Notes under the pieces: generated by a model
What the model was told of the DNA's origin: nothing
The model's input: only the letters and a program-made list of their open reading frames with translations
Databases searched by the model: none
Assembly: GCF_000011065.1 (NCBI RefSeq)
Contig: NC_004663.1
Span: 3,348,001 to 3,412,000, forward strand
Direction of reading: 5' to 3'
Origin: Bacteroides thetaiotaomicron VPI-5482
GTDB lineage: Bacteria > Bacteroidota > Bacteroidia > Bacteroidales > Bacteroidaceae
DNA length: 64,000 bases
Position numbers and translations under genes: made by a program
Shown: one piece after another, positions 52,447-60,967 of the stretch
Layout: each line of letters begins with the position of its first letter
How positions within the stretch are numbered: the stretch's first letter is position 1

Positions 52447-53661
52447 ATGAAAACAAAACTACTGCTTATTACTCTCCTTTTTGCAACAATGCCGGCAGTC
52501 AATGCTCAAAACAGAGAGAGAGACTATTTAAAAAAGGTATTTGCCAATCTAGAGAAAATTGAATCCGCAACATATTATGTTGCTAACGAAAGCTGGCAAC
52601 CCGGGGACTCCACCGCATTATCCATTCTACATGGATTCATCAAAGAATATAATCACCCCATAGATTCAACCATCGGCGCAAGCTATGTTTCACTGGATGC
52701 CAAGGATACTACAAAGCTAAACTTTTGTTATGATGGTAACGTAAGAGTAGAAGCCTATCACGATAATAAAAAGTTAGTAATTGATGACTTCACATTCAAA
52801 CCACTCCCTTTCAGGCTAGTAAGACCTCCATTCTTCAATTTCGCAAAGAACATCATCAAGTATGCGCTTACCACTGATGATAATATCACCATAGAACTGA
52901 AAGACGAGGGTAATGATTACTATTTCAAACTAACAATCAATGAGGAACAACAGGTTGAATTCTTTGGAAAAGCCTTCCACATGCCTCTTCCCCCATTCGA
53001 TATCGGCAATACGACTTCTATTTATGAATTATGGATTAATAAATCGGATAATTTACCTTTTAAGGAGCGAAGGGAAATGTCACATGATATTTCCGTTTCA
53101 ACTTGTTCCAACCTTCAGATTAACAAGCTCAACATCAGAGACTTTAACATCAATGATTATTTCCCCAAAGATTATGAAACAGTTAAATACAGCGATCTCC
53201 ACAAGAAAAGCGGAGACTCGCCATCCACATCCGGACTCACAGGCCAAAAAGCTCCGGGATGGATATTAGAAAATATAGATGGACAGTCTTTATCACTTGC
53301 CAACTGCAAAAGCAAAGTCATACTAATCAATTTCACCGGCATTGGCTGTGGCGCCTGCCAGGCAGCTGTACCTTTTCTGAAAAAGTTAAAAGAGTTATTC
53401 AGCAACGAGGAGTTTGATCTCATTGCTATAGAATCCTGGAGCCACAATGCATCCGCCATCCGAAACTACGCCAAACGGAAAGATTTGAATTATACGATTC
53501 TAAATGCCACGAACGAAGTTATCAAACAATACCAGACAGGTGGGGCTGCGCCCTTCTTTTTCATACTGGACCAGAAACGAATCATACGAAAAATAATCAG
53601 AGGATATAGCACAGAGAATACAGATAAAGAAATTATAAATGCAATCAAAGAACTATTATGA
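52447..53661 (+). CDS. Exported thioredoxin-fold protein (TlpA-like), first of pair
   Basis: Periplasmic protein of 404 residues. A signal peptide MKTKLLLITLLFATMPAVNAQ is followed by a 250-residue domain of unknown function and a C-terminal thioredoxin-like domain with the redox motif CGAC (Cys301, Cys304; TGIGCGACQAAVPFLKKL) and the cis-Pro region GAAPFFFILD. This resembles Bacteroides TlpA/ResA-type disulfide proteins. No lipobox. It is coupled to the next gene by an ATGA overlap at 53658-53661. The redox partner is unknown. Confidence 0.88.
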   Translation: MKTKLLLITLLFATMPAVNAQNRERDYLKKVFANLEKIESATYYVANESWQPGDSTALSILHGFIKEYNHPIDSTIGASYVSLDAKDTTKLNFCYDGNVRVEAYHDNKKLVIDDFTFKPLPFRLVRPPFFNFAKNIIKYALTTDDNITIELKDEGNDYYFKLTINEEQQVEFFGKAFHMPLPPFDIGNTTSIYELWINKSDNLPFKERREMSHDISVSTCSNLQINKLNIRDFNINDYFPKDYETVKYSDLHKKSGDSPSTSGLTGQKAPGWILENIDGQSLSLANCKSKVILINFTGIGCGACQAAVPFLKKLKELFSNEEFDLIAIESWSHNASAIRNYAKRKDLNYTILNATNEVIKQYQTGGAAPFFFILDQKRIIRKIIRGYSTENTDKEIINAIKELL

Positions 53662-55286
53662 ACAGACTGTTTACCTTCCTTTTCTTGTCCCTGCTATTCA
53701 ACATAGTACAAGCACAATTACGGAGTCCCGAATATCAAAAAGGAAAAGCCATACTAAGCGGCACAATAGCTAATTATAGCCCTGATGATCATCCGGACCT
53801 CAAAATCGGAGCTCCTAATATTGTGATGGGGGCAGCCGAAACCCTCTTCCCGACTATCGAAGCAGACGGAAGCTTCAAAATCAATATTCCTCTCTATCAT
53901 AACACACAAGTACGGATGACGATAGGGAAAGCCGATATAGTCATTCTGCTAAGTCCCGATAAAGAAACTAATGTAGCGGTCAATCTAAGCAATCCGCAAG
54001 GAAAACAATTTGTATTCAGCGGACAATATGCTACCATCAATAATGAATGGTGCCAGCCAGAATTGATTACAAGAATAGCTCCGGTTTATAGAAATGGCGA
54101 CATACTGGATTCTATTGCAGGCATCAGCGCCAATGAATTTAAGAAACGCTGCATCGACCAATACAAACAGTGCGTGGCACACAACAACACAAAAACGCAA
54201 TTTAGTGAAGATACCCGCACACTTGCCAATCTCTCATGTGCGTTCGATTGCATAGAGAATCTGAATGCAACCCGTTATTGTCTGCAAACGGCTTATCAGA
54301 AGAAGGAAAACATCACGCGTGAACAAGCCAGTACAGCCTTTGCCAATTTTGATTTTCCTGCCAATTTCTATGATTTCCTAAAGAGTTTCCCTGTCAATCA
54401 TCCCTTAGCGCTCTATTGTTACAATTACCGCAACGTGATCTCAGGAGAACTCTATGAGCTACATCATGATCCTTTAAAATTTGAGAAGTATTTACTATCA
54501 AAAGCAGCGCTTACAAAGGAGGAACAAGCGCTTATTCGCCAATACGAGACAGCTCTCAAAACAGGTATCCCCTTCCAACAAGGCAGCGAGCTGATCGCGC
54601 TTATTGCAAAATACCCCAAAGAATATAATGAATTCAGTCAGAAACTATTCACCAAAGCGAAGGAGTATCTGAGCCATATCATGCAAGACAGCACTTGTTT
54701 AATGGTCGATTATATACGGGCAATCTATATGCGCTCCAGCCTATATAATTTAAAACCACTGACCACTCAACAAGAAGCTATGGCAACGGAAATTACAAAC
54801 CCGATTTTCTTAGGAATCATTCAAGACATGAACCGACAGATGCAACCACGCGCAAAAGTGACAACAAAGAAATACTCTGTCTGCGAAGCACCTAAAGTAT
54901 CAGAAGAAGAATTACTGTCTGCTCTCGTCGACCGCCATAAAGGAAAAGTACAATTCATTGACTTTTGGGCTACCTGGTGCGGTGGCTGCCGAAGGACGAT
55001 TAAAGAATATGAACCTATTAAAAAAGAATTAGGCGAAAACGTAGCTTTTGTCTACCTAACTGGCCCCAGTTCCATCGAAAAGACTTGGAAAATACTCATA
55101 CAAGACATTGTCGGTGAACATTATTGGTTAAACGAAAAGCAATGGGGTTATCTTTGGAAACATTTTCAGATGAAAGGTTTGCCCATGTATTTGGTGATAG
55201 ACAAGCAAGGAAATATAGTGAAACGATTCACCCATGTGACACGAAAAGAACTGGAAGAGTTATTAAAACAGGAAATAAATAAATAG
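53658..55286 (+). CDS. Exported thioredoxin-fold protein (TlpA-like), second of pair
   Basis: Protein of 542 residues with a signal peptide (MNRLFTFLFLSLLFNIVQAQ), a long helical middle region of about 350 residues without known motifs, and a C-terminal TlpA-like domain with WCGGC (DFWATWCGGCRRTIKEYEPI; Cys441, Cys444) and cis-Pro MKGLPMYLVIDKQG. Start overlaps the first gene by 4 nt, so the two are probably made together. The different active sites (CGAC versus CGGC) suggest different redox roles. Confidence 0.88.
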   Translation: MNRLFTFLFLSLLFNIVQAQLRSPEYQKGKAILSGTIANYSPDDHPDLKIGAPNIVMGAAETLFPTIEADGSFKINIPLYHNTQVRMTIGKADIVILLSPDKETNVAVNLSNPQGKQFVFSGQYATINNEWCQPELITRIAPVYRNGDILDSIAGISANEFKKRCIDQYKQCVAHNNTKTQFSEDTRTLANLSCAFDCIENLNATRYCLQTAYQKKENITREQASTAFANFDFPANFYDFLKSFPVNHPLALYCYNYRNVISGELYELHHDPLKFEKYLLSKAALTKEEQALIRQYETALKTGIPFQQGSELIALIAKYPKEYNEFSQKLFTKAKEYLSHIMQDSTCLMVDYIRAIYMRSSLYNLKPLTTQQEAMATEITNPIFLGIIQDMNRQMQPRAKVTTKKYSVCEAPKVSEEELLSALVDRHKGKVQFIDFWATWCGGCRRTIKEYEPIKKELGENVAFVYLTGPSSIEKTWKILIQDIVGEHYWLNEKQWGYLWKHFQMKGLPMYLVIDKQGNIVKRFTHVTRKELEELLKQEINK

Positions 55287-55350
55287 AATACCAGCATTTT
55301 CAAAAGATGTACTGGTAAGCGGGTGTATCGAAACCCTTATAAATTAAAAA

Positions 55351-55384
55351 TCATCTTCGCTACAGATAGTTGTGGCGAAGATGA
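55351..55384 (-). terminator. Hairpin downstream of waaA, candidate terminator
   Basis: TCATCTTCGC (55351-55360) pairs with GCGAAGATGA (55375-55384); on the minus strand TTTTTAATTT follows. It is 175 bp after the waaA stop and between convergent genes, so it probably ends the gltX-waaA transcript. The rest of 55287-55558 holds nothing I can support. Confidence 0.6.
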
Positions 55385-55558
55385 ATTCGTTAAAAGGGGA
55401 GTTCTGACACATCTCCTTATTCTTATCTTATTCTGTTATATTCTGAGTTCATTGACGAATCTCTCTTCTTTAAGAAAAACGAGACGACAAGCTCAGAACA
55501 GCAGAGCGAAATGATAGGGCTTACCTGTTTTTCAGGCGACGCCCAACCTTATCCATCT

Positions 55559-56782
55559 CTAAAAGTTAATCATGTGCATAATCTTCTCCGTAGCTCCGGC
55601 ATTACTGGTCACATAATAACCAGCATTCGCACCGGTCTCACGCATGAAAACATCATCTGCCTGAAAACGGTCCAGCAAGGTTTTCAACTCGTGATAGTCT
55701 TTAATTGAGTATGCGCCTTTAGCTTCGAGCAACCGGATTGCTTCCATAAACTTCTGATATTTCGGTCCGAAGATAACAGGGATGCCATATACAGCAGCTT
55801 CCAGCGTATTATGAATACCGACGCCAAAACCACCTCCGATATAAGCCACTTCTCCATAGCGGTAAATAGAAGATAACAGTCCGAAGCAATCGATAATCAA
55901 GCAATCAACTTTCAGTACATTCTTTTCGTCAGCACGAGTATAGCGTACATAAGGACGTTTCAGTTTACTGATAATCTCCACCAGATGATTTTCATCAATC
56001 ACATGCGGAGCGATGATCAACTTCATTTCCGGATGGGTGTTGAAGTACTCCAGGAATAAATCTTCATCCGGTCCCCAAGAACTGCCTGCCACAAACGTAA
56101 AGGCATTGTCTCCTTTAAACATTTTCACCAACGGAAGGTCTTTGGCCTCTTCCCGAATCTGCAACACACGGTCGAAACGGGTATCTCCCACCACTGTCAC
56201 ACGACAAATGCCAATCTTCGACAAATAGCGTTTGGAAGCCTCATTCTGCACAAACAAATGATCGAAATCCTTCAGCACATTACGATAAGTCCCACCATAC
56301 CATTTAAAGAATATCTGATCGCGACGGAAAATGGAAGAAACACTATACACCGGGATGCGACGCTTATGAAGCTCATCCAGGTAATTCTTCCAAAATTCGT
56401 ACTTGATAAAGAATGCCATGCACGGGTTTGCAATATCCAGGAACTTCTTCACATTCCGCGGTTTATCAAACGGCAGATAGCAGACAATGTCCGCTCCCCG
56501 GTAATGCTTGCGCACTTCGTAACCGGACGGAGAGAAAAATGTAAGCAATATCTTATAATCGGGATATTTTTCCCTGATCATTTCTATTAATGGACGCCCT
56601 TGTTCAAACTCGCCAAGCGAAGCAGCGTGAAACCAAATATACTGCTCCCCTTTCTCCACTTGCTGTCGTAGAAGTTCATACACCACCCAATGCCCTTTCA
56701 TCATTTTTCGGGGCTTACGGCTGAACGGAGCAGCAAAATGAACCAAAAGGTCATAAATAACTATTGCCAGATTGTAAAGCAT
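55559..56782 (-). CDS. waaA: 3-deoxy-D-manno-octulosonic acid transferase
   Basis: Attaches Kdo to lipid A precursor during LPS/LOS core synthesis, on the inner membrane's cytoplasmic face; 407 residues. It has an N-terminal hydrophobic anchor (MLYNLAIVIYDLLVHFAAPF), the N-terminal Rossmann half with HAASLGEFEQGRPLI (catalytic Glu region), and the C-terminal GT-B half with VGDTRFDRVLQI, AGSSWGPDEDLFL and GGGFGVGIHNTLEAA. It follows gltX by 16 bp, probably co-transcribed. Confidence 0.95.
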   Translation of the reverse strand: MLYNLAIVIYDLLVHFAAPFSRKPRKMMKGHWVVYELLRQQVEKGEQYIWFHAASLGEFEQGRPLIEMIREKYPDYKILLTFFSPSGYEVRKHYRGADIVCYLPFDKPRNVKKFLDIANPCMAFFIKYEFWKNYLDELHKRRIPVYSVSSIFRRDQIFFKWYGGTYRNVLKDFDHLFVQNEASKRYLSKIGICRVTVVGDTRFDRVLQIREEAKDLPLVKMFKGDNAFTFVAGSSWGPDEDLFLEYFNTHPEMKLIIAPHVIDENHLVEIISKLKRPYVRYTRADEKNVLKVDCLIIDCFGLLSSIYRYGEVAYIGGGFGVGIHNTLEAAVYGIPVIFGPKYQKFMEAIRLLEAKGAYSIKDYHELKTLLDRFQADDVFMRETGANAGYYVTSNAGATEKIMHMINF

Positions 56783-56798
56783 AATTTACAAATCCTAA

Positions 56799-58313
56799 TT
56801 ATTTAAGTACCTCTACGGCGCGCTTCATACGAGCCAATGTCTCTTCCTTGCCCAACACCCAGGAAATATCGAACATATGCGGACCTTTACCTTCGCCTAC
56901 CAGTGTCAGACGGAAAGCATTCATTATATTACCTGTATGGTAACCTTTTTCAGCAATCCAGTCCATCACTACTTTCTCCTGACCTTCAATGCTGAAATCC
57001 TCGATGCCGGCAATTACTTCCGCCAACTCAGTCATACATTTTGCCGAGTCTTCTTTCCAGCGTTTCTTCACTGTCTTTTCGTCATATTCAGCAGGAGCCA
57101 CAAAGAAGAAACTACATACATCCCACAGTTCCTTGATAAAACTTACACGGTCTTTCATCATGCCGACTACCGTAACGACCTTCTCGAAAGGAGCCTCTAC
57201 CCCATGCTCTTTCAACACAGGCAAAAACAGTTCGGCAATTTCTTCATTCGGTTTAAGCTGGATATACTGATGATTGAACCAAATACCTTTTTTATAGTCG
57301 AATTTAGCTCCGGACTTGCTGCAACGATGAATGTCGAACAGTTTTATCATCTCGTCCATAGACATCACTTCCTGATCGTTGCCCGGATTCCATCCCAACA
57401 AAGCCAGGAAGTTAATCACCGCTTCGGGCAAATAACCCGATTCACGATATCCGGAAGACACTTCTCCCGATTCCGGACGCCATTCCAACGGGAATACAGG
57501 GAATCCCAAACGGTCGCCGTCACGCTTGCTTAGTTTACCGTTTCCTTCCGGCTTCAACAGCAAAGGCAAGTGGGCAAATTCCGGCATCGTGTCTTCCCAG
57601 CCGAATGCACGGTACAAAAGTACGTGCAGCGGTGCCGAAGGCAACCATTCTTCGCCACGGATTACATGAGACACTTCCATCAAATGGTCATCCACAATGT
57701 TTGCGAGATGATAAGTAGGCAGTTCGTCAGCCGACTTATAAAGCACCTTGTCATCCAGAATAGATGAATTAATAACGACTTCGCCACGAATCAAGTCATT
57801 CACGTGAACATCCTCGTTCGGCTCGATCTTAAAGCGAACCACATATTGCTTTCCTTCAGCAATCAATGCGTCCACTTCTTCTTTCGACATTGTCAGAGAA
57901 TTACGCATCATCCCGCGGGTCGATGCATCATATTGGAAGTTAGCAATTTCCGCACGCTTAGCGTCCAGTTCCTCGGGAGTATCAAAAGCGATGTATGCCT
58001 TGTCATTATCCAACAAAATCTGCACGTATTTCTTATAGATTTCGCGACGTTCGGACTGACGGTACGGGCCGTGTTCTCCACCGAAGCTCACTCCTTCGTC
58101 AAAGTGGATACCCAACCACTTGAATGACTCAAGTATATACTCTTCCGCTCCCGGCACGAACCGGTTGGAGTCAGTATCTTCAATACGGAAAATGAGGTCT
58201 CCGCCGTGTTGACGCGCAAATAGATAATTATACAAAGCTGTACGCACACCACCGATGTGCAATGCTCCCGTAGGACTCGGAGCAAAACGAACTCTTACTT
58301 TTCTTTCTGCCAT
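56799..58313 (-). CDS. gltX: Glutamate-tRNA ligase
   Basis: Charges tRNA-Glu; 504 residues. Class I motifs: HIGH-type in PSPTGALHIGGVRTALYNYL and KMSKS-type in GKLSKRDGDRLGFP. No nondiscriminating features can be judged from sequence alone. A candidate -7 TAATTTTG lies on the minus strand at 58342-58349, 29 bp before the ATG. Confidence 0.98.
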   Translation of the reverse strand: MAERKVRVRFAPSPTGALHIGGVRTALYNYLFARQHGGDLIFRIEDTDSNRFVPGAEEYILESFKWLGIHFDEGVSFGGEHGPYRQSERREIYKKYVQILLDNDKAYIAFDTPEELDAKRAEIANFQYDASTRGMMRNSLTMSKEEVDALIAEGKQYVVRFKIEPNEDVHVNDLIRGEVVINSSILDDKVLYKSADELPTYHLANIVDDHLMEVSHVIRGEEWLPSAPLHVLLYRAFGWEDTMPEFAHLPLLLKPEGNGKLSKRDGDRLGFPVFPLEWRPESGEVSSGYRESGYLPEAVINFLALLGWNPGNDQEVMSMDEMIKLFDIHRCSKSGAKFDYKKGIWFNHQYIQLKPNEEIAELFLPVLKEHGVEAPFEKVVTVVGMMKDRVSFIKELWDVCSFFFVAPAEYDEKTVKKRWKEDSAKCMTELAEVIAGIEDFSIEGQEKVVMDWIAEKGYHTGNIMNAFRLTLVGEGKGPHMFDISWVLGKEETLARMKRAVEVLK

Positions 58314-58341
58314 AATTTGGGTTAGTATAGGTAAATCGTGG

Positions 58342-58349
58342 CAAAATTA
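58342..58349 (-). promoter_or_regulatory. -7 element of the gltX promoter
   Basis: TAATTTTG on the minus strand fits TAnnTTTG; no TTTG is found 19 bp upstream. It shares a 90-bp intergenic space with the divergent HD-domain gene. Confidence 0.45.
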
Positions 58350-58401
58350 AACCTTTTTTTCCACACTATTGTTTTTTTTTGTACTTTTCGCAAAAATTTC
58401 A

Positions 58402-60480
58402 ATGCGTATGGAACATATGAAGAAGAAAAAGAGGTTCTCAAGAAGAGATATATTATATAAATCATTGCTGTTTGTAGCGACAGTGACACTGATTGTCTAT
58501 TTCCTGCCACGTGACGGAAAATTCAACTATCAGTTTGACATAAACAAGCCCTGGAAGTACGGGCAGCTGATAGCCACTTTTGACTTTCCGATCTATAAAG
58601 ACGACGCAGTGGTGAACCGGGAACAGGATAGTTTGCTGGCTTCCTTCCAACCATATTATCTGCTTGACAAACAAGTAGAGAAAGACGCAATCGCCAAGCT
58701 GAAAGAGAATTACCATACTCACCTGAAAGGTATACTTCCTTCCGTAGATTATCTGCGATACATCGAACGGACATTAAAAGAAATATACGGAGAGGGCATC
58801 GTTTCGACAGAAAACATACAAGAACTCCACAAGGACAGTACTTCGGCAATCATGATCATCGACGATAAACTCGCCAACTCCAAGCCTACCGATCATATAT
58901 ATACGGTCAAAAAAGCTTATGAGTACTTGCTTTCCGCAGATACGACCCACTTCAACCGTGAGATTCTGAGACAATGTTCTTTAAACGAATATATCACGCC
59001 CAATCTCACATTCGACCAGCAACGGACACAGACCGCCAAAGAGGAAATGCTGAACAACTATTCCTGGGCCAACGGATTAGTCGTCAGCGGACAGAAAATT
59101 ATAGACCGTGGAGAAATCATCAGCCCCGAAACGTACAATATTCTGGAATCATTACGCAAAGAGTCTATCAAGCGAAGTGAATCCATTGATCAGAGCCGCT
59201 TGATTCTTGGCGGACAGATTTTGTTTGTCGGTATGCTGATGCTTTGCTTTATGCTCTATCTCGACCTGTTCCGAAAAGATTATTATGAGCGCAAAGGCAG
59301 CCTGTCGTTACTGTTTACACTGATTGTATTTTATAGTGTAGTAACAGCTTTCATGGTATCACATAATATATTTAATGTATATATGATTCCGTACGCGATG
59401 CTGCCCATTATCATACGGGTTTTCCTCGATTCACGAACTGCCTTTCTGACACATGTCATTACGATATTAATCTGCTCTATATCCCTGCGTTTTCCGCATG
59501 AGTTCATTCTGACGCAGTTGGCTGCCGGATTAGTTGCCATTTTCAGTTTAAGGGAACTTTCGCAGAGATCACAGCTCTTCCGCACGGCCTTATTGGTGAT
59601 ACTGACTTATGCGGCTATTTACTTCGCATTCGAGCTAATGACCGAGAATGGACTTGCCAATGACTTCTCTAAGCTGAATGCACGGATGTATACCTATTTC
59701 TTTATTAATGGTATTCTGCTGCTGTTTACATATCCGTTGCTGTTTCTGCTGGAAAAGACGTTCGGCTTTACCTCTAATGTGACTTTGGTCGAACTTTCCA
59801 ATATCAACAGTGATCTTCTCCGGCAGATGTCCGAAACCGTGCCCGGAACTTTCCAGCACTCTATGCAGGTAGCCAATCTGGCGGCAGAGGCAGCGATCCG
59901 TATCGGAGCGAAAAGTCAATTAGTACGTACCGGAGCTTTGTATCATGATATCGGCAAGATGGAGAATCCCGCTTTCTTTACGGAAAATCAGTCGGGAGGC
60001 GTCAATCCTCATAAGAATCTGAATTACGAGCAAAGTGCCCAGGTCGTGATCAGTCATGTGACAGACGGATTAAAACTGGCGGACAAGCATAATCTGCCGA
60101 AAGTAATCAAAGACTTTATCAGCACCCATCATGGACGGGGAAAAACGAAGTTCTTCTATATCTCATGGAAGAACGAGCACCCCGACGAGGAACCGAATGA
60201 AGAACTGTTCACCTATCCGGGCCCTAATCCTTTCTCAAAGGAGACAGCTATTCTGATGATGGCGGATGCTGTCGAAGCGGCGTCACGCAGTCTGCCGGAA
60301 TATACGGAAGAAACTATCAGCAACCTGGTCGACAAAATTATAGACTCCCAAGTTGCTGAAGGTTATTTCAAAGAATGCCCTATCACTTTCAAGGACATTG
60401 CGACCATCAAGACGGTATTCAAAGAAAAACTGAAGATCGCTTATCACACACGGATCAGTTATCCTGAGTTAAAGAAGTAA
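58402..60480 (+). CDS. 7TM-HD cyclic-dinucleotide phosphodiesterase-like protein (PgpH type)
   Basis: Integral membrane protein of 692 residues: one N-terminal membrane helix, an extracellular 7TMR-HDED domain (about residues 60-270), seven membrane helices (about 275-470) and a cytoplasmic HD domain with HSMQVANLAAEAA, ALYHDIGKMENPAF and STHHGRGKTKFFY. This is the layout of PgpH, which degrades c-di-AMP in other bacteria. Start is uncertain: ATGs at 58402, 58408 and 58417 are all possible and an upstream ATG-like start at 58369 is rejected because it precedes the likely promoter. The 3' end overlaps the convergent phosphatase gene by 26 bp. Confidence 0.9.
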   Translation: MRMEHMKKKKRFSRRDILYKSLLFVATVTLIVYFLPRDGKFNYQFDINKPWKYGQLIATFDFPIYKDDAVVNREQDSLLASFQPYYLLDKQVEKDAIAKLKENYHTHLKGILPSVDYLRYIERTLKEIYGEGIVSTENIQELHKDSTSAIMIIDDKLANSKPTDHIYTVKKAYEYLLSADTTHFNREILRQCSLNEYITPNLTFDQQRTQTAKEEMLNNYSWANGLVVSGQKIIDRGEIISPETYNILESLRKESIKRSESIDQSRLILGGQILFVGMLMLCFMLYLDLFRKDYYERKGSLSLLFTLIVFYSVVTAFMVSHNIFNVYMIPYAMLPIIIRVFLDSRTAFLTHVITILICSISLRFPHEFILTQLAAGLVAIFSLRELSQRSQLFRTALLVILTYAAIYFAFELMTENGLANDFSKLNARMYTYFFINGILLLFTYPLLFLLEKTFGFTSNVTLVELSNINSDLLRQMSETVPGTFQHSMQVANLAAEAAIRIGAKSQLVRTGALYHDIGKMENPAFFTENQSGGVNPHKNLNYEQSAQVVISHVTDGLKLADKHNLPKVIKDFISTHHGRGKTKFFYISWKNEHPDEEPNEELFTYPGPNPFSKETAILMMADAVEAASRSLPEYTEETISNLVDKIIDSQVAEGYFKECPITFKDIATIKTVFKEKLKIAYHTRISYPELKK

Positions 60481-60925
60481 GCAGACCAGCGCAAGCGTCT
60501 TCGAGTACATCCAGCACATATTCAAATCCTTCGGCCCCTCCATAGTAGGGGTCGGGGACATGGTCGGCGGGAATGCGGGTACAGTACTCCGTCATACGAT
60601 GAATCTTTTTCCACTCTTCCGTAGAAGGAGCTTTTTCTTTCAGATCATCTATGTTACGGTCGTCCATGCCAATAATCAAATCAAAATTATAAAAGTCCTC
60701 TGTCCGCACCGGACGGGAGCGATGAACCAGTTGATAGCCCCGACGGGCAGCGTGTGCACGCATCCGGCTATCCGGCAATTCGCCTTGATGATAAGACAGG
60801 ATTCCGGCGGAATCAATCACAAATTCTTTTTCCAGTCCGGCTTCTTTGATCAGGTGAAGCATTACTCCTTCCGCCGTAGAGCTACGGCAGATATTTCCGA
60901 GGCAGACAAATAATATTTTCTTCAT
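60455..60925 (-). CDS. Low-molecular-weight protein-tyrosine phosphatase
   Basis: Cytoplasmic phosphatase of 156 residues. The P-loop VCLGNICRSSTAEG gives C(X)5R with Ser, and the general-acid loop is DHVPDPYYGG. In bacteria such enzymes often partner with polysaccharide tyrosine kinases, but no kinase is in the window. Its 3' end overlaps the convergent HD-domain gene. It starts 42 bp after the GH123-like gene and may share its transcript. Confidence 0.95.
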   Translation of the reverse strand: MKKILFVCLGNICRSSTAEGVMLHLIKEAGLEKEFVIDSAGILSYHQGELPDSRMRAHAARRGYQLVHRSRPVRTEDFYNFDLIIGMDDRNIDDLKEKAPSTEEWKKIHRMTEYCTRIPADHVPDPYYGGAEGFEYVLDVLEDACAGLLTSLTQDN

Positions 60926-60967
60926 AATTTACGTTTAATAATTGACAGGCTTCATTCGTTTCTATTA

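Noticed and set aside
55323..55514. 63-codon plus-strand open frame downstream of the thioredoxin-fold pair
   Set aside because: It reads through the terminator-like hairpin at 55351-55384 and lacks any start context or family resemblance.
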